Of a stretch of 64,000 bases of DNA, positions 45,431 to 55,999 are shown one piece after another (within the stretch, counting starts at the first letter, position 1; each line of letters opens with the position of its first letter). Below the pieces are notes generated by a model, which searched no databases, had not been told where the DNA came from, and saw only the letters and a list, made by a program, of their open reading frames with translations. Source of the stretch: Psychromonas algarum (lineage in GTDB: Bacteria > Pseudomonadota > Gammaproteobacteria > Enterobacterales > Psychromonadaceae); NCBI RefSeq assembly GCF_004376845.1, contig NZ_SNUW01000011.1, positions 1-64,000 of the forward strand, read 5' to 3'. The position numbers were made by a program, and so were the translations under genes.

Positions 45431-47299
45431 TTAAATCTCGTCAACTGTATGACCAGTTAAAGCTTCTTTTATTGATACATCCATGCGTCTTTCCGCATAA
45501 CTATCAGTTAATTTATCAATTGCTGTAATCGCACTTTTAATCGCATCAATATTATCAGCTGCAGCAAGTGCAGTTAGATCTTCAATAGCGAGAACAATTT
45601 GTTGATATTCTTGTTTATTAAGCAGTTGCTGTCCATCTTTTTGCAACGCAGCTTGTAAGTTTTCAATAACACGTTTAGCTTCAACTTGTTGCTCAACTAA
45701 CATGCGAGCTTGAATATCTTTTTCAGCAAAAGTCATAGAATCCGATAACATTGTCATCACCTGCTCATCACTTAATCCATAAGTTGGTTTTACTTCAATA
45801 TAAGCTTGCACACCAGATGATTTTTCCATCGCAGTCACACTTAATAAACCATCTGCATCAACTTGGAAAGTAACTCGAATATGAGCGGCACCCGCCGCCA
45901 TTGGAGGAATATCTGTTAATACAAATTTAGCAAGCGAACGACAATGCTCGACTAATTCACGTTCACCTTGTAATACGTGGATCATCATAGCCGTTTGGCC
46001 ATCTTTAAAAGTAGTAAACTCTTGCGCACGAGCAACTGGGATAGTGGTATTACGTGGGATCACTTTTTCAACAAGCCCCCCCATGGTTTCTAAACCTAGA
46101 GATAGCGGCAATACATCCAATAATAACATTTCAGAATCAGGTTTATTACCCACTAAAATATCAGCTTGAATTGCAGCGCCAATTGCAACAACTTTATCTG
46201 GGTCAATACTTGTCAATAATGGTTTATTAAAAAATTCAGATACCTGTGTACGCACTAAAGGAACTCGAGTCGAACCACCGACCATAACTACTTCAACAAT
46301 ATCGTCTATGTTCACATTTGCATCTTTTAACACACGCTTACAAGAACGTACTGTTTTCTTCACTAATTTTGCAATCAACTGTTCAAATAGACTTTTACTT
46401 AAAGTACCAGACCACTGAACTTGTTGTAGAGAAATAATGACTTCTTCATCATCAGTGAGTGATTGTTTAGCTGCACGTGAGGCTTTTAATAATTCTTGTT
46501 GTAATTCAGGTGTTATTTCACCAGTAATACCTGCCTCAGATTTGATCCATTCAACAATAGTTAAATCAAAATCATCTCCACCTAATGCAGAATCACCACC
46601 CGTCGCAAGTACTTCGAATACACCTTTATGTAGATGTAGTATTGAAATATCAAATGTACCACCACCTAAATCATAAACAGCAATAACACCTTCTTGCCCT
46701 GAATCTAAGCCATACGCAATCGCAGCTGCTGTCGGTTCATTTAATAAGCGTAAAACATGTAACCCAGCTAAACGAGCAGCATCTTTTGTGCCTTGACGCT
46801 GAGCATCATCAAAATAGGCAGGCACAGTTATAACAACACCACTTAGCTCACCTTGTAAACTATCAGTTGCGCGTTGTGCTAATACTTTAAGAATTTCAGA
46901 TGAAGCTTGTACTGCATTAATAGGACCACATACAGTTTCAATTTGCGCTAAACCACTTTCATGAGCAGAGAATTCATAAGGAAGATGAGTTTGGTCTAAA
47001 TCAGCAAGTGATTTACCCATTAAGCGTTTTGCCGACACCAAAGTATTAAGAGGATCGGTTACTGATTTTTCTAGTGCTTTTTTACCCACAAGAACCTGCG
47101 GTGTTTTTTCTGCTGATACAGCATAATTTACAACCGATGGCAGCATATCCTGTTGTTCAGTATCATTTAATGTTGTCGCTTCACCACTACGTACCGTTGC
47201 AACTAATGAATTCGTTGTACCTAAGTCGATACCAACAGCAAGTTTATGTTGGTGAGGAGCAGCTGATTGACCAGGTTCTGCAATTTGGAGTAATGCCAT
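45431..47299 (-). CDS. hscA: Hsp70-type chaperone HscA
   Basis: A 622-residue specialised DnaK paralogue (E. coli HscA, 616). The ATPase domain begins with [15 protein letters not shown] (about 23-37), continues with [26 protein letters not shown] and [14 protein letters not shown], and is followed by a substrate domain (about 390-520) that binds the LPPVK loop of IscU, and an alpha-helical lid. It releases clusters from IscU with its partner HscB, encoded 33 bp upstream. Confidence 0.98.
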   Translation of the reverse strand: MALLQIAEPGQSAAPHQHKLAVGIDLGTTNSLVATVRSGEATTLNDTEQQDMLPSVVNYAVSAEKTPQVLVGKKALEKSVTDPLNTLVSAKRLMGKSLADLDQTHLPYEFSAHESGLAQIETVCGPINAVQASSEILKVLAQRATDSLQGELSGVVITVPAYFDDAQRQGTKDAARLAGLHVLRLLNEPTAAAIAYGLDSGQEGVIAVYDLGGGTFDISILHLHKGVFEVLATGGDSALGGDDFDLTIVEWIKSEAGITGEITPELQQELLKASRAAKQSLTDDEEVIISLQQVQWSGTLSKSLFEQLIAKLVKKTVRSCKRVLKDANVNIDDIVEVVMVGGSTRVPLVRTQVSEFFNKPLLTSIDPDKVVAIGAAIQADILVGNKPDSEMLLLDVLPLSLGLETMGGLVEKVIPRNTTIPVARAQEFTTFKDGQTAMMIHVLQGERELVEHCRSLAKFVLTDIPPMAAGAAHIRVTFQVDADGLLSVTAMEKSSGVQAYIEVKPTYGLSDEQVMTMLSDSMTFAEKDIQARMLVEQQVEAKRVIENLQAALQKDGQQLLNKQEYQQIVLAIEDLTALAAADNIDAIKSAITAIDKLTDSYAERRMDVSIKEALTGHTVDEI

Positions 47300-47332
47300 G
47301 CGTTTATAATCCTATTATTTTTCAAATAAAGT

Positions 47333-47842
47333 TTAGTCGAACAATTTCTCTTCTAATAACTCAAGTTCAACTTGAAGCTTTAACATAAATTTTAATTTAC
47401 GAACAAGATCCGCTGTTACTTCTAATTGTTCATTTTGTAGAGCGACTTCAATTTCAGCCTCTAAATCTTTTACTAAACCTATTATTTCTTTATTAAAATG
47501 ATCTATTTCATCTTCATCATCTTCGGTGAATTCAGATATTTTTTCTCGCCATTGCATCTGCTGCATTAAAAAATCAGTATCCTGCAATGTACGCTGTTCT
47601 AGTTCAATATCTAAACCATTTAATTTAAGTAGGTATTGAGCGCGTAAACAACTGTCTTTTAACGTTACAAATGCGTCATTCACTTCAGTGCTCTTTTGCA
47701 TTGCTTGTAATTTAGCTTGCGCATCTTGCATTGCAAATTTATCAGGATGGTATTGTTTTTGTAAATCACGGTAAGTTTGAGATAACCGGTTTTGATCAAT
47801 AGAAAAAATGGCAGGCAGAGAAAATAACTCAAAGTAATTCAA
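47333..47842 (-). CDS. hscB: J-domain co-chaperone HscB
   Basis: A 169-residue cytosolic co-chaperone (E. coli HscB, 171). It has an N-terminal J domain with the essential HPD (KQYHPDKFAM, about 31-40) and a C-terminal helical domain (about 80-169) that binds IscU. It starts MNYFELFSLP like its relatives and sits 142 bp after iscA; the gap contains a hairpin (47927-47959). Confidence 0.96.
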   Translation of the reverse strand: MNYFELFSLPAIFSIDQNRLSQTYRDLQKQYHPDKFAMQDAQAKLQAMQKSTEVNDAFVTLKDSCLRAQYLLKLNGLDIELEQRTLQDTDFLMQQMQWREKISEFTEDDEDEIDHFNKEIIGLVKDLEAEIEVALQNEQLEVTADLVRKLKFMLKLQVELELLEEKLFD

Positions 47843-47926
47843 AACAATTTCCTAACTAGGTATTATTAATTCCAAACAATAAATGGGGTGCTTAACAATT
47901 AGAATTAATATAGCAATAAAATAATA

Positions 47927-47959
47927 AAGTCTGACTATACAATCGCATAAGCCAGACTT
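47927..47959 (-). other. Hairpin between iscA and hscB
   Basis: A 7-bp stem AAGTCTG/CAGACTT with a 19-base loop, followed on the minus strand by TATTATTTTATT. It could be a leaky terminator or an RNA-stabilising element within the isc message. Confidence 0.4.
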
Positions 47960-47984
47960 CAATAATATCGATTCTTACGTCACT

Positions 47985-48308
47985 TTATACGCTAAAGCTT
48001 TCACCACAACCACATTCACCATTAGTGTTTGGGTTGTTAAATTCGAATCCTTCATTTAGACCTTCTTTAACAAAATCTAATTCAGTTCCATCTAAATAAA
48101 GTAAGCTTTTTTTATCTACAATGATATTAACATCATGATCAGTAAACATCTCATCATCATCGTTAAGCACATCTACAAACTCAAGTACATAAGCCATTCC
48201 AGAACAGCCTGATGTTTTTACACCAAGACGTAAACCTAAGCCTTTGCCACGGTTTTTTAAAAAGTTTGATACATGCTTTGCAGCTGGTTCAGTTAGTGTG
48301 ATAGCCAA
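47985..48308 (-). CDS. iscA: A-type Fe-S carrier IscA
   Basis: A 107-residue A-type carrier (E. coli IscA, 107). The three ligand Cys are in [15 protein letters not shown] (about 35) and [11 protein letters not shown] at the end (two Cys). It receives clusters or iron and passes them on to apoproteins. It begins 69 bp after iscU; a short hairpin lies between. Confidence 0.97.
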   Translation of the reverse strand: MAITLTEPAAKHVSNFLKNRGKGLGLRLGVKTSGCSGMAYVLEFVDVLNDDDEMFTDHDVNIIVDKKSLLYLDGTELDFVKEGLNEGFEFNNPNTNGECGCGESFSV

Positions 48309-48337
48309 ATTCGACTCCGTTTATCTAATTCTAAACA

Positions 48338-48370
48338 AGTAAGGTAATGCTTTATCAAGATCACCTTACT
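48338..48370 (-). other. Hairpin between iscU and iscA
   Basis: An 8-bp stem AGTAAGGT/ACCTTACT with a 17-base loop, without a T run. It resembles an RNA processing or stability element rather than a terminator. Confidence 0.35.
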
Positions 48371-48377
48371 ATGTTTT

Positions 48378-48758
48378 TTAAGCGTTTTTACTCTTGTAAT
48401 CTTCAATTGCAGCTTTAATCGCGTCTTCTGCAAGAATAGAGCAATGAATTTTCACTGGTGGTAATGCAAGTTCAGCTGAAATTTCAGTATTAGAAATTTT
48501 TGCAGCATCTTCTAACGATTTGCCTTTGACCCATTCAGTAACTAATGAACTTGATGCGATTGCACTGCCGCAACCATAAGTTTTGAACTTAGCATCTTCG
48601 ATAATACCGTTTGCATCAATCTTCAATTGTAACTTCATTACGTCACCACAAGCTGGTGCGCCAACCATACCTGTTGCAACGCTTTTATCATCTTTATCAA
48701 ATGAACCTACGTTACGTGGATTTTCATAATGATCGATTACTTTTTCGCTATAAGCCAT
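48378..48758 (-). CDS. iscU: Fe-S cluster scaffold IscU
   Basis: A 126-residue scaffold (E. coli IscU, 128) on which [2Fe-2S] clusters form. Conserved ligands: Cys37 (GAPACGDVM), Cys63 (TYGCGSAIASS) and Cys106 (HCSILAEDA). The HscA-binding LPPVK motif lies at 99-103. It follows iscS by 41 bp. Confidence 0.98.
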   Translation of the reverse strand: MAYSEKVIDHYENPRNVGSFDKDDKSVATGMVGAPACGDVMKLQLKIDANGIIEDAKFKTYGCGSAIASSSLVTEWVKGKSLEDAAKISNTEISAELALPPVKIHCSILAEDAIKAAIEDYKSKNA

Positions 48759-48799
48759 GAGTGTATTCCTTATATTCGTTTAATATTGTTTACTTGGTA

Positions 48800-50014
48800 T
48801 TAATGGTGAGACCATTCAATACTATTAATGTCGATACCTTCCTTGTACATATCCCATAATGGCGACATTTCACGTAAACGGCCGATGTTTTCACGGATAA
48901 TTTTAATTGCATAATCAATTTCAGCTTCTGTCGTGAAACGACCAATACTGAAACGAATTGAGCTATGTGCTAATTCGTCATCACGACCAATTGCACGTAA
49001 TACGTATGAAGGCTCTAAACTCGCAGATGTACATGCACTACCTGAAGAAACAGCTAAATCTTTTAATGCCATAACTAAAGACTCACCTTCAACATAGTTG
49101 AAACTAATATTAATATTGCCAGCGACACGATTCTCTAATGAACCATTAACATACACTTCTTCCATGTCGCTAACACCTTCAAGTAAACGAGTACGTAGAG
49201 CTAAAACACGTTCATTTTCACTTGCCATCTCTTCTTTAGCAATACGGAATGCTTCACCCATTGCAACAATTTGATGTGTTGCTAATGTGCCACTACGCAT
49301 ACCGCGTTCATGACCACCGCCATGCATTTGAGCTTCTAAGCGAATACGAGGTTTACGACTAACGTATAATGCGCCGATACCTTTAGGTCCATAGATTTTA
49401 TGTGCAGAAAATGAAATTAAATCTACTTTCATTTTTTGTACGTCGATTTCAATTTTCCCTGCGCTTTGCGCAGCATCAACGTGTAAAATAGTTTTATTCG
49501 CACGACATAATTCACCAAATTCAGCAATATCTTGAATAACACCAATTTCGTTATTAACATGCATTAAACTCACTAGCACTGTGTCGTCACGTAAAGCTTC
49601 TTTCAGTTGCTCTGGAGTGACAATACCATCTTCTTGAGGATCAAGATAAGTAACTTCAAATCCTTCACGCTCAAGTTGACGACAAGTATCTAAAACCGCT
49701 TTATGCTCAGTTTTAGAGGTAATAATATGTTTACCTTTTTTCTGATAAAAGTGCGCAGCACCTTTTATCGCAAGGTTATTTGATTCAGTTGCACCAGAAG
49801 TAAAAACAATTTCACGAGAGTCTGCATTTAATAAGTCTGCAATTTGCTCACGAGCAATATCAACAGCTTCTTCAGCTTGCCAACCAAAACGGTGCGAGCG
49901 AGATGCTGGGTTACCAAAGTCACCATCTGTAGATAAATATTGCACCATTTTTTCAACAACACGTGGATCAACGGGGGTTGTTGCTGAATAATCAAGATAA
50001 ATTGGTAATTTCAT
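48800..50014 (-). CDS. iscS: Cysteine desulfurase IscS
   Basis: A 404-residue PLP enzyme (E. coli IscS, 404) that turns cysteine into alanine and a protein persulfide for Fe-S clusters and tRNA thiolation. The PLP Lys is in [14 protein letters not shown] (about 206), and the active-site Cys in [13 protein letters not shown] (about 328). A GTG four codons upstream keeps the frame open, but the ATG at 50014 with GGAG in front gives the [19 protein letters not shown] start of the family. It begins about 15 bp after iscR. Confidence 0.98.
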   Translation of the reverse strand: MKLPIYLDYSATTPVDPRVVEKMVQYLSTDGDFGNPASRSHRFGWQAEEAVDIAREQIADLLNADSREIVFTSGATESNNLAIKGAAHFYQKKGKHIITSKTEHKAVLDTCRQLEREGFEVTYLDPQEDGIVTPEQLKEALRDDTVLVSLMHVNNEIGVIQDIAEFGELCRANKTILHVDAAQSAGKIEIDVQKMKVDLISFSAHKIYGPKGIGALYVSRKPRIRLEAQMHGGGHERGMRSGTLATHQIVAMGEAFRIAKEEMASENERVLALRTRLLEGVSDMEEVYVNGSLENRVAGNINISFNYVEGESLVMALKDLAVSSGSACTSASLEPSYVLRAIGRDDELAHSSIRFSIGRFTTEAEIDYAIKIIRENIGRLREMSPLWDMYKEGIDINSIEWSHH

Positions 50015-50029
50015 TTTTTTCTCCACTAC

Positions 50030-50506
50030 TTATTTCGAGACGATATTAAGTAGTTCACTATTAGTAAATTTATTATTCTGTTGCTCTGAGATATTTTGTA
50101 CATGGTCACTAGCCATTAATTCATCTAATGTAATACCATCTAGAAATGAACTAATACGAGTGCTTAATTGTTCCCATAATGAATGTGTCAAACACTGCAC
50201 ACCATCTTCTTGGCAGCCACCAACACCTGAGCACTTACGTACATCAACATTTTCATTTACTGCATCAATGATCATTGATACAGAAATTTCAGATCTACTT
50301 TTGCCCAATTTGTAACCACCACCTGGACCACGCACGCTACTAACGAGATCTTTTTGTCTAAGTTTTGAGAATAATTGCTCTAAATATGAAAGCGATATTC
50401 CTTGACGCTCAGAGATCTCTGCAAGAGGGACCGGTCCATTGTGTTCTTTTATAGCGACATCTAGCATCGCTGTAACCGCATAACGGCCTTTTGAAGTTAA
50501 TTTCAT
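50030..50506 (-). CDS. iscR: Fe-S sensing transcription regulator IscR
   Basis: A 158-residue Rrf2-family regulator (E. coli IscR, 162). It has an N-terminal winged helix ([27 protein letters not shown]), then the cluster loop [18 protein letters not shown] with Cys92, Cys98 and Cys105 and His108. There is one residue more between the last ligands than in E. coli (Cys104, His107). With its [2Fe-2S] cluster it represses the isc operon; without it, it activates suf genes elsewhere. The first gene of the operon, it has an IscR-type palindrome on its promoter. Confidence 0.97.
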   Translation of the reverse strand: MKLTSKGRYAVTAMLDVAIKEHNGPVPLAEISERQGISLSYLEQLFSKLRQKDLVSSVRGPGGGYKLGKSRSEISVSMIIDAVNENVDVRKCSGVGGCQEDGVQCLTHSLWEQLSTRISSFLDGITLDELMASDHVQNISEQQNNKFTNSELLNIVSK

Positions 50507-50573
50507 AGTAGAGTTCGCTATATAAGTGATATTTCGCTAATTACTTAAACAACTAGTAACTTAATATTCACTT

Positions 50574-50604
50574 AGTATAAATACCTGACAATTTTAGTCA
50601 AGTA
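50574..50604 (-). promoter_or_regulatory. iscRp: isc operon promoter with overlapping IscR type 1 site
   Basis: On the minus strand: TTGACT (50601-50596), 16-bp spacer, TATACT (50579-50574). The palindrome TACTTGAC-TAAAATT-GTCAGGTA (50604-50582) covers the -35 and spacer, the position and form of a type 1 IscR box. Binding there would repress the operon, as in E. coli. Confidence 0.78.
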
Positions 50605-50628
50605 AAAACCCCTACACTTTAGTCGGTT

Positions 50629-51387
50629 TTATTTGTCTTTATTTACTTCATCTTGTTTAACCGTTTCAGCAGTATTATCGAGAGACTTCTGCATGCTACT
50701 AAAGATCCCTCGCAACATTCTTAACTCATTGATTTCAGGTCTTGCTCTGTTAAATAAACGACGTAATTTATCCATGACCAAACCAGGATGCGCCGGTACA
50801 ATAAAACCAATTTGAAATAATGTTTTTTGCAGATGTTCAAGCATCCCTTCAAAATCAGAGGCTCTTGGATACTCTTCAACAACTTCAAGAAAGGCATCTG
50901 ATGCTAAAAAGGACATTCGAACTTCATAGCTTAATGTTTGTACCGCCATTGCTAAATTCAATGAGCTATAATCAGGATTTGCAGGAATAAACACATGAAA
51001 ATGACACTTTTGTAACTCATCATTAGTTAAACCGCTATTTTCACGACCAAAGACTAAAGCTACTTTATGTTTTTTACCTTCACTGGCTACTTTAACACCC
51101 ATCTCTCTTGGATCTAACATCGGCCAATCAAGTGTTCTAGGGCGAGCACTTGCTCCAACAACAAGACCACAATCAGCAATCCCTTCATCGAGTGTTTTAT
51201 AAACTTTATGGTTTTTTAACACATCGCTCGCACCAGCAGAAAGTGCTACAGACTTACCATCTATTTCACATTCAGGATCGATCAACACTAAATCAGTTAA
51301 GCCCATTGTTTTCATGGCTCTTGCAGCACTGCCAATGTTTCCAGGGTGAGAAGTACCAATTAATATAATGCGAACATTGTCTAGCAT
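50629..51387 (-). CDS. trmJ: tRNA (cytidine/uridine-32-2'-O)-methyltransferase TrmJ
   Basis: A 252-residue SPOUT-class methyltransferase (E. coli TrmJ, 246) acting on position 32 of tRNAs. The N-terminal domain has [20 protein letters not shown] (about 5-24) and the knot region [15 protein letters not shown] (about 117-131), followed by [17 protein letters not shown] charged C-terminal tail (about 160-252) helps with tRNA binding. The ATG at 51387 is chosen for its GAAGGAAAAACG leader over the longer frame from 51435. TrmJ next to iscR is a conserved arrangement, as is suhB divergent from it. Confidence 0.95.
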   Translation of the reverse strand: MLDNVRIILIGTSHPGNIGSAARAMKTMGLTDLVLIDPECEIDGKSVALSAGASDVLKNHKVYKTLDEGIADCGLVVGASARPRTLDWPMLDPREMGVKVASEGKKHKVALVFGRENSGLTNDELQKCHFHVFIPANPDYSSLNLAMAVQTLSYEVRMSFLASDAFLEVVEEYPRASDFEGMLEHLQKTLFQIGFIVPAHPGLVMDKLRRLFNRARPEINELRMLRGIFSSMQKSLDNTAETVKQDEVNKDK

Positions 51388-51645
51388 CGTTTTTCCTTCA
51401 TGATTTAGTGATTTTTTGAGGGCAAAGTCTAGCATTCTTTATATTATGATGTCACTGCAAAATGCTTATCTAGCACTCGTAGAATAAGGCGAAGCCATAT
51501 ATATAAGAAAGTGCTTCATTATTCTGTTTAATTAGATGGATATTCAAATAGCCAGTCTTTAAATAATGACCAATTAAATTACTATAGTAAGTGCCTTAAT
51601 ATCCAATAAAAAACATTTTCGTTGAATTTTCATACAATTAAAATA

Positions 51646-51673
51646 TTGCACAATTATGTGACCTGTGTATAAT
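51646..51673 (+). promoter_or_regulatory. suhB promoter
   Basis: TTGCAC (51646-51651), 16-bp spacer, TATAAT (51668-51673), followed by GC-rich TTCGCGCCGAAGG. The leader to the ATG at 51727 is about 45 nt. Confidence 0.7.
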
Positions 51674-51726
51674 TTCGCGCCGAAGGAATCTCCCTTCATG
51701 TTCTTTTAAAATCTAATGGTGATCCT

Positions 51727-52515
51727 ATGCATCCAATGTTAAATATTGCGATTCGTGCTGCGCGTAATGCGGGTAAAGTAATTGTTAAAGGTTATGAAAA
51801 TTTAGAGTCTGTTGAAGTTGAAGAAAAGTCACTTCACGATTATGTAAGCAGCGTTGATAAAGAAGCTGAATTAGCAATTATTGGGACATTACGTAAATCT
51901 TACCCTGACCACAGTATTGTTGCTGAAGAGTCTGGTATTGATAACGGTTCAGATACAGATCACCAATGGATTATCGACCCACTAGATGGGACAACAAACT
52001 TCATTCACGGCATTCCTCATTTTGCTGTTTCAATTGCATTAAAAATCAAAGGCCGTACAGAAGTTGGTATTGTATTTGATCCAATTCGTAATGAATTATT
52101 TTCTGCTGTTCGCGGTCAAAGCGCACAAATCAATGGTTACCGCACACGTACAAGTAACGTACCAAAATTACCAGGTACATTATTAGCGACAGGTTTCCCT
52201 TTTAAACAGAAAGCAGATTTAGAAACTTACCTAAATATTTTCCAAGAGTTCTTTACTGATGTTGCAGATATGCGTCGTAGTGGCAGTGCAGCATTAGATT
52301 TAGCTTATGTTGCAGCTGGCCGTATGGATGGTTTCTGGGAGTTTGGTCTAAAACCTTGGGATATCGCTGCGGGCGAATTATTATTAAAAGAATCAGGCGC
52401 AATGATGACTGACTTTAATGGCGGCAATGACTACTTTAAATCAGGAAATGTTGTTACTGCCAATCCAAAACTATTAAAAGAGATGTTAACGGTTATTCGT
52501 AAACACAACGCTTAA
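51727..52515 (+). CDS. suhB: Inositol-1-monophosphatase family protein SuhB
   Basis: A 262-residue Mg2+-dependent phosphatase (E. coli SuhB, 267). In E. coli it also works with NusA/NusG as an rRNA antitermination and maturation factor. Metal-binding motifs: VAEESG (about 66-71), IDPLDGTTNFIHG (about 83-95) and WDIAAGELLLKESG near 218. MHPMLNIAIRAARNAGK matches the E. coli N-terminus. It is monocistronic, divergent from trmJ, with a terminator after it. Confidence 0.96.
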   Translation: MHPMLNIAIRAARNAGKVIVKGYENLESVEVEEKSLHDYVSSVDKEAELAIIGTLRKSYPDHSIVAEESGIDNGSDTDHQWIIDPLDGTTNFIHGIPHFAVSIALKIKGRTEVGIVFDPIRNELFSAVRGQSAQINGYRTRTSNVPKLPGTLLATGFPFKQKADLETYLNIFQEFFTDVADMRRSGSAALDLAYVAAGRMDGFWEFGLKPWDIAAGELLLKESGAMMTDFNGGNDYFKSGNVVTANPKLLKEMLTVIRKHNA

Positions 52516-52540
52516 TTGTTGGGTTAAAACACATTAGATT

Positions 52541-52573
52541 AAAAAAACCAGTTCATTGTAACTGGTTTTTTTA
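52541..52573 (+). terminator. suhB terminator
   Basis: AAACCAGTT and AACTGGTTT form the stem around a 6-base loop, with seven T on the plus strand and seven A on the other, so it may act in both directions between converging genes. Confidence 0.88.
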
Positions 52574-52617
52574 TGTCTAAAATCTATAACCAATCAAGGT
52601 AATAACTAGCGAAAAAA

Positions 52618-53259
52618 TTAACGTTGTAACGCAATCAATAGACTAAAATAAATCATTACACTTCCTGATAAGCGTTGTATCCATCGATTTAACCATGTTC
52701 CCTTTTCTTTCTGTAAATTTTTCAATTTATCAACAAGAACAATTACTAGAATAAACCAACTAACAATCAAGAATGCATGTATAGCAACAAAACCAAAAGC
52801 GGTGGCAATATGCGATTGATCAAAACCTATAAACTGTGGAAATGCAGCTAAATAAAACATCGACACTTTAGGGTTTAATAGTTGTGTTAGAAAACCTTCA
52901 TTAAAACAGCTAATAAATGTCCTTTTTTCTAACTTTATTAATACTTCCTGCTCATTAATTATGGTTGTGGAAGTTTTATGAAATGAGCTACGAAGAGCTT
53001 TAAAACCGATATAAAAAAGGTATGCTGCTCCTAATAATTTAATTGTTATAAATAATTCAGCGGACTGTAAAACTAATGCAGATAACCCAAAAATAGATAA
53101 ACCACCATGTATAAAGGTCGCACATGCGATACCAAATAAATTAATCAAAGCAGAAGACTTTGGATTCTTTGCAATTGTTTTTAATATTAAGGCTCCATTT
53201 GGGCCCGGTGAAATAACTAACAATAATGCCACCAAAGTAAAGGCTAAAATATCATTCAC
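52618..53259 (-). CDS. LysE/RhtB-family exporter
   Basis: A 213-residue six-helix exporter. It begins with FTLVALLLVISPGPNGALIL, the true family pattern with S-P-G-P-N, followed by IKLLGAAYLFYIGFKALRSS (about 73-92) and FLTQLLNPKVSMFYLAAFPQF (about 125-145). A hydrophilic loop (INEQEVLIKLEKR) lies in the middle. The substrate is unknown; relatives export threonine, homoserine or leucine. It is only about 35% like the other LysE protein of the window by eye. It follows the nuclease-family gene by 19 bp, so they are probably cotranscribed. Confidence 0.92.
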   Translation of the reverse strand: MNDILAFTLVALLLVISPGPNGALILKTIAKNPKSSALINLFGIACATFIHGGLSIFGLSALVLQSAELFITIKLLGAAYLFYIGFKALRSSFHKTSTTIINEQEVLIKLEKRTFISCFNEGFLTQLLNPKVSMFYLAAFPQFIGFDQSHIATAFGFVAIHAFLIVSWFILVIVLVDKLKNLQKEKGTWLNRWIQRLSGSVMIYFSLLIALQR

Positions 53260-53278
53260 GTTCTCTGCTCCATTAAAC

Positions 53279-54328
53279 TTATTCTCTTAATGTTAAAACA
53301 ACACTCACAACAGCGTGATCTGTACTTTCACCATCAATGTCAAAACTAGGATTAATTAAATGTTTATCACTATTAATATAATCACTCACTTCAAAATAAT
53401 TTGATTGTGAAACCGTATCAAACTCACTAGACATTAAAATATAATCAAGCACTGAATTAGTTTGACCAAAATAATGTGTAGGAGCACGTGTTAATGGCTC
53501 GTTTTTATTGGCTTGGTATAAGTCCCAAGCATCTCGTAATACATAAAAATCAACTAATCGTTGCTGTGAGTGATCGTTATTAAATAACAAATTAGGGGTC
53601 AATAGATGCGCTAAAACACCATCTTTTAATGGATTATTAAAGTCTCCCATTAATAACATAGCATTTCCTGTTTTAGCTCTTCTTTCAATCATTTGCATCA
53701 TCAACAATGTGGCTTCGCTACCCCGCTGGATAGATGATGCCCAACCACCAGCAACTTGTGCTTTAAACTGTTCAATGACATTACCTTCTAATGAAGACAA
53801 TTTATCCACTTCGCCCTGCCATGCCGCTCGCTTAGATTTAAAATGCACAACATAACAATCACATAAACCTAAATGTGGTAATTCAACCGTTGCTCTTAAA
53901 ACTTGCCGACTAAAAGCAAAATCATCAGCAAGTCCCAATTGTGTCACTAGAGCATGATCAACGGGCACAACTGCAACTTCCACAATTGGAAATTTACTCG
54001 CTAACGCTACCACAGGGTCTCGATAAATAAAATCATCAATAACTGTTGGTAGATCGACCACTGCAAAGTATTCATAGCCTTCTTTTTTAACCAAGGATTC
54101 TAATGCATCGCTACTAAATACTTCTTGAAACCCGATAATATCTGGAGCATGTAATTGTAGATAAGATGCGATCCAATTTTCTTTTTTCTGCCATTGTTCA
54201 GCTGAATAAATACGATCAAAATCATAAAAGGCATTAGGTGGGGCAAGGTAATTAAATAAATTAAATGTCGCTATTTTAAATTGTGTTTCCACAACCTCAT
54301 TCAAGGAGATAGTTATATCATTAGCCAA
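53279..54328 (-). CDS. Endonuclease/exonuclease/phosphatase family protein
   Basis: A 349-residue DNase I-fold protein without a signal peptide. Catalytic pieces: KIATFNLFNYL (Asn, about 18-28), DIIGFQEVF (Glu, about 60-68), LLMGDFNNPL (Asp and Asn, about 219-228), SVLDYILMS (about 290) and STDHAVVSV (Asp-His, about 335). Members act on DNA, RNA cap-like ends, or phospholipid and inositol phosphates; nothing here identifies the substrate. The intact active site suggests activity. It is the first gene of a pair with the LysE exporter. Confidence 0.85.
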   Translation of the reverse strand: MANDITISLNEVVETQFKIATFNLFNYLAPPNAFYDFDRIYSAEQWQKKENWIASYLQLHAPDIIGFQEVFSSDALESLVKKEGYEYFAVVDLPTVIDDFIYRDPVVALASKFPIVEVAVVPVDHALVTQLGLADDFAFSRQVLRATVELPHLGLCDCYVVHFKSKRAAWQGEVDKLSSLEGNVIEQFKAQVAGGWASSIQRGSEATLLMMQMIERRAKTGNAMLLMGDFNNPLKDGVLAHLLTPNLLFNNDHSQQRLVDFYVLRDAWDLYQANKNEPLTRAPTHYFGQTNSVLDYILMSSEFDTVSQSNYFEVSDYINSDKHLINPSFDIDGESTDHAVVSVVLTLRE

Positions 54329-54590
54329 AATAATATTTACCTTATTAATATATACGATAATAGCGTGAAAACTATCAGGAACAGGAATGTTTAGCAGTAT
54401 CGCATATCAGAAAAAAAATTAGCGATTAATCTCATCATTATTGTTTAATAACCCATTAAACTATCCGTGAATACTTTTCATGAAAATTTACTTATTTATG
54501 TGGAGTACTTACATTTACAACCATTGTTTCTGAGTTATGCTATTTAAATCAGGTATCTACTCGTCATATCCAAGATAGGTGATAATAACG

Positions 54591-55997
54591 ATGCAAGCTA
54601 TACAACCACCTTCAAATAAACAATTTACTAAAGCGACAATTGCCATGCAACGATTTGCTTTAGGCGCTCGTCCTAATGATATAAAGCGCATAGAGAATAT
54701 TGCCCAACCGTGGTTATTAAACCAGTTAACGTTTAAACCCGCGGTAGAATTTGATAGCACATTACCAGATTCCAATGAAATTTTAATTATTCAAGAAAAA
54801 TATAAACAAGCTCAAAAAGCATTTAAAGAGTATGCAAAGCATCAGCCAATTACTGCAAATATGTCTGATAATAAAGATATGCAGCCCCCGAAAAACCCAA
54901 ATCAAGCTATTTATAAGCAACTAACTGCAGATGCACTACAGCAATCCATTAACTCATTTAATAGTTTTAATTGGCGCTGTTTAGACTTCTTTTCTAATCA
55001 CTTTAGTGTTTCAACACAAGGGTCAATAATGAGAGGGCTTGCCCCAACATTAGAAAGAGAAGCAATTGCTCCCCATTTATTTGGACGCTTCGAAGATTTA
55101 TTATTAGCCGTTTACCAACACCCTGCGATGCTAATTTATCTTAATAATGAAACGTCAATCGGACCTTCAACTAAATATGCTAAAATGAATAAAGGATTAA
55201 ATGAAAACCTAGCCCGTGAAATATTAGAGTTACATACATTAGGCGTGAATAGTGGCTATCAGCAAAAAGATGTAACAGAACTCGCTAAAGGTATTACTGG
55301 TTGGAGCGTTGCAAGACCGGGAAAGGAAGAGAAAGAAGGGTTTGTATATAGAGCGAATAAACACGAACCGGGTATAAGAACATTAATGGGGAAAAGTTTT
55401 CCAGAATCAGGGATGAAACAAGGCACAGCAATGATCAAGTACCTTGCAAATCATCCGATTACAGCAAGGTTTGTTTCCACTAAGATAATACAACACTTTA
55501 TTAGTGACCAAGCACCTGAAGAATTGATTAATCATTTAACAACACATTGGTATAACAGTAATGGACAATTAAGTTCTGTATTTCAAGCACTCATTCAACA
55601 CCCTCTTTCATGGCAGATTAAACAGCAAAAATATAAAACACCTCGAGAGTATGTCATCTCAACTTATCGAGCATTAAATATTAAAAATTTATCTATTAAA
55701 CAAGTACAAAGTGCTTTATCTGTATTAGGTGAAGAACCTTTTAAAGCAGGTTCGCCTGCAGGTTATAGTGACCAACAACAGGACTGGGATGGTGCAAATG
55801 CATTAATGGCCAGAATTAACTGGGCTTCACAACTTGCCGGTAGAAAAGCTTCAAAAAGAATCGATATTGAAACATTGATAAGTAATACTTTTGGTGACAC
55901 TCTGAGTACACATAGTTATCAAGTCATTACTCGAGCAGAAAGCCGCCAACAAGCACTGACATTATTATTGCTAAGCCCTGAATTTTTAAGGAGATAA
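54591..55997 (+). CDS. DUF1800 family protein
   Basis: A 468-residue protein of the DUF1800 family. Recognisable pieces: ATIAMQRFALGARPNDI (family: ..RxGFGxxP), FWSNHFSVS-like FFSNHFSVSTQGS (about 140-152), LNENLAREILELHTLGV (about 205-221) and TRFVSTKIIQHFISDQAP-like ARFVSTKIIQHF (about 298-310). The biochemical role is unknown; such proteins are nearly always encoded with a DUF1501 protein, as here, 2 bp downstream. No signal peptide is seen. A GTG at 54579 would lengthen it by four residues, but AGGTG is better spaced for the ATG at 54591. Confidence 0.88.
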   Translation: MQAIQPPSNKQFTKATIAMQRFALGARPNDIKRIENIAQPWLLNQLTFKPAVEFDSTLPDSNEILIIQEKYKQAQKAFKEYAKHQPITANMSDNKDMQPPKNPNQAIYKQLTADALQQSINSFNSFNWRCLDFFSNHFSVSTQGSIMRGLAPTLEREAIAPHLFGRFEDLLLAVYQHPAMLIYLNNETSIGPSTKYAKMNKGLNENLAREILELHTLGVNSGYQQKDVTELAKGITGWSVARPGKEEKEGFVYRANKHEPGIRTLMGKSFPESGMKQGTAMIKYLANHPITARFVSTKIIQHFISDQAPEELINHLTTHWYNSNGQLSSVFQALIQHPLSWQIKQQKYKTPREYVISTYRALNIKNLSIKQVQSALSVLGEEPFKAGSPAGYSDQQQDWDGANALMARINWASQLAGRKASKRIDIETLISNTFGDTLSTHSYQVITRAESRQQALTLLLLSPEFLRR

Positions 55998-55999
55998 TC

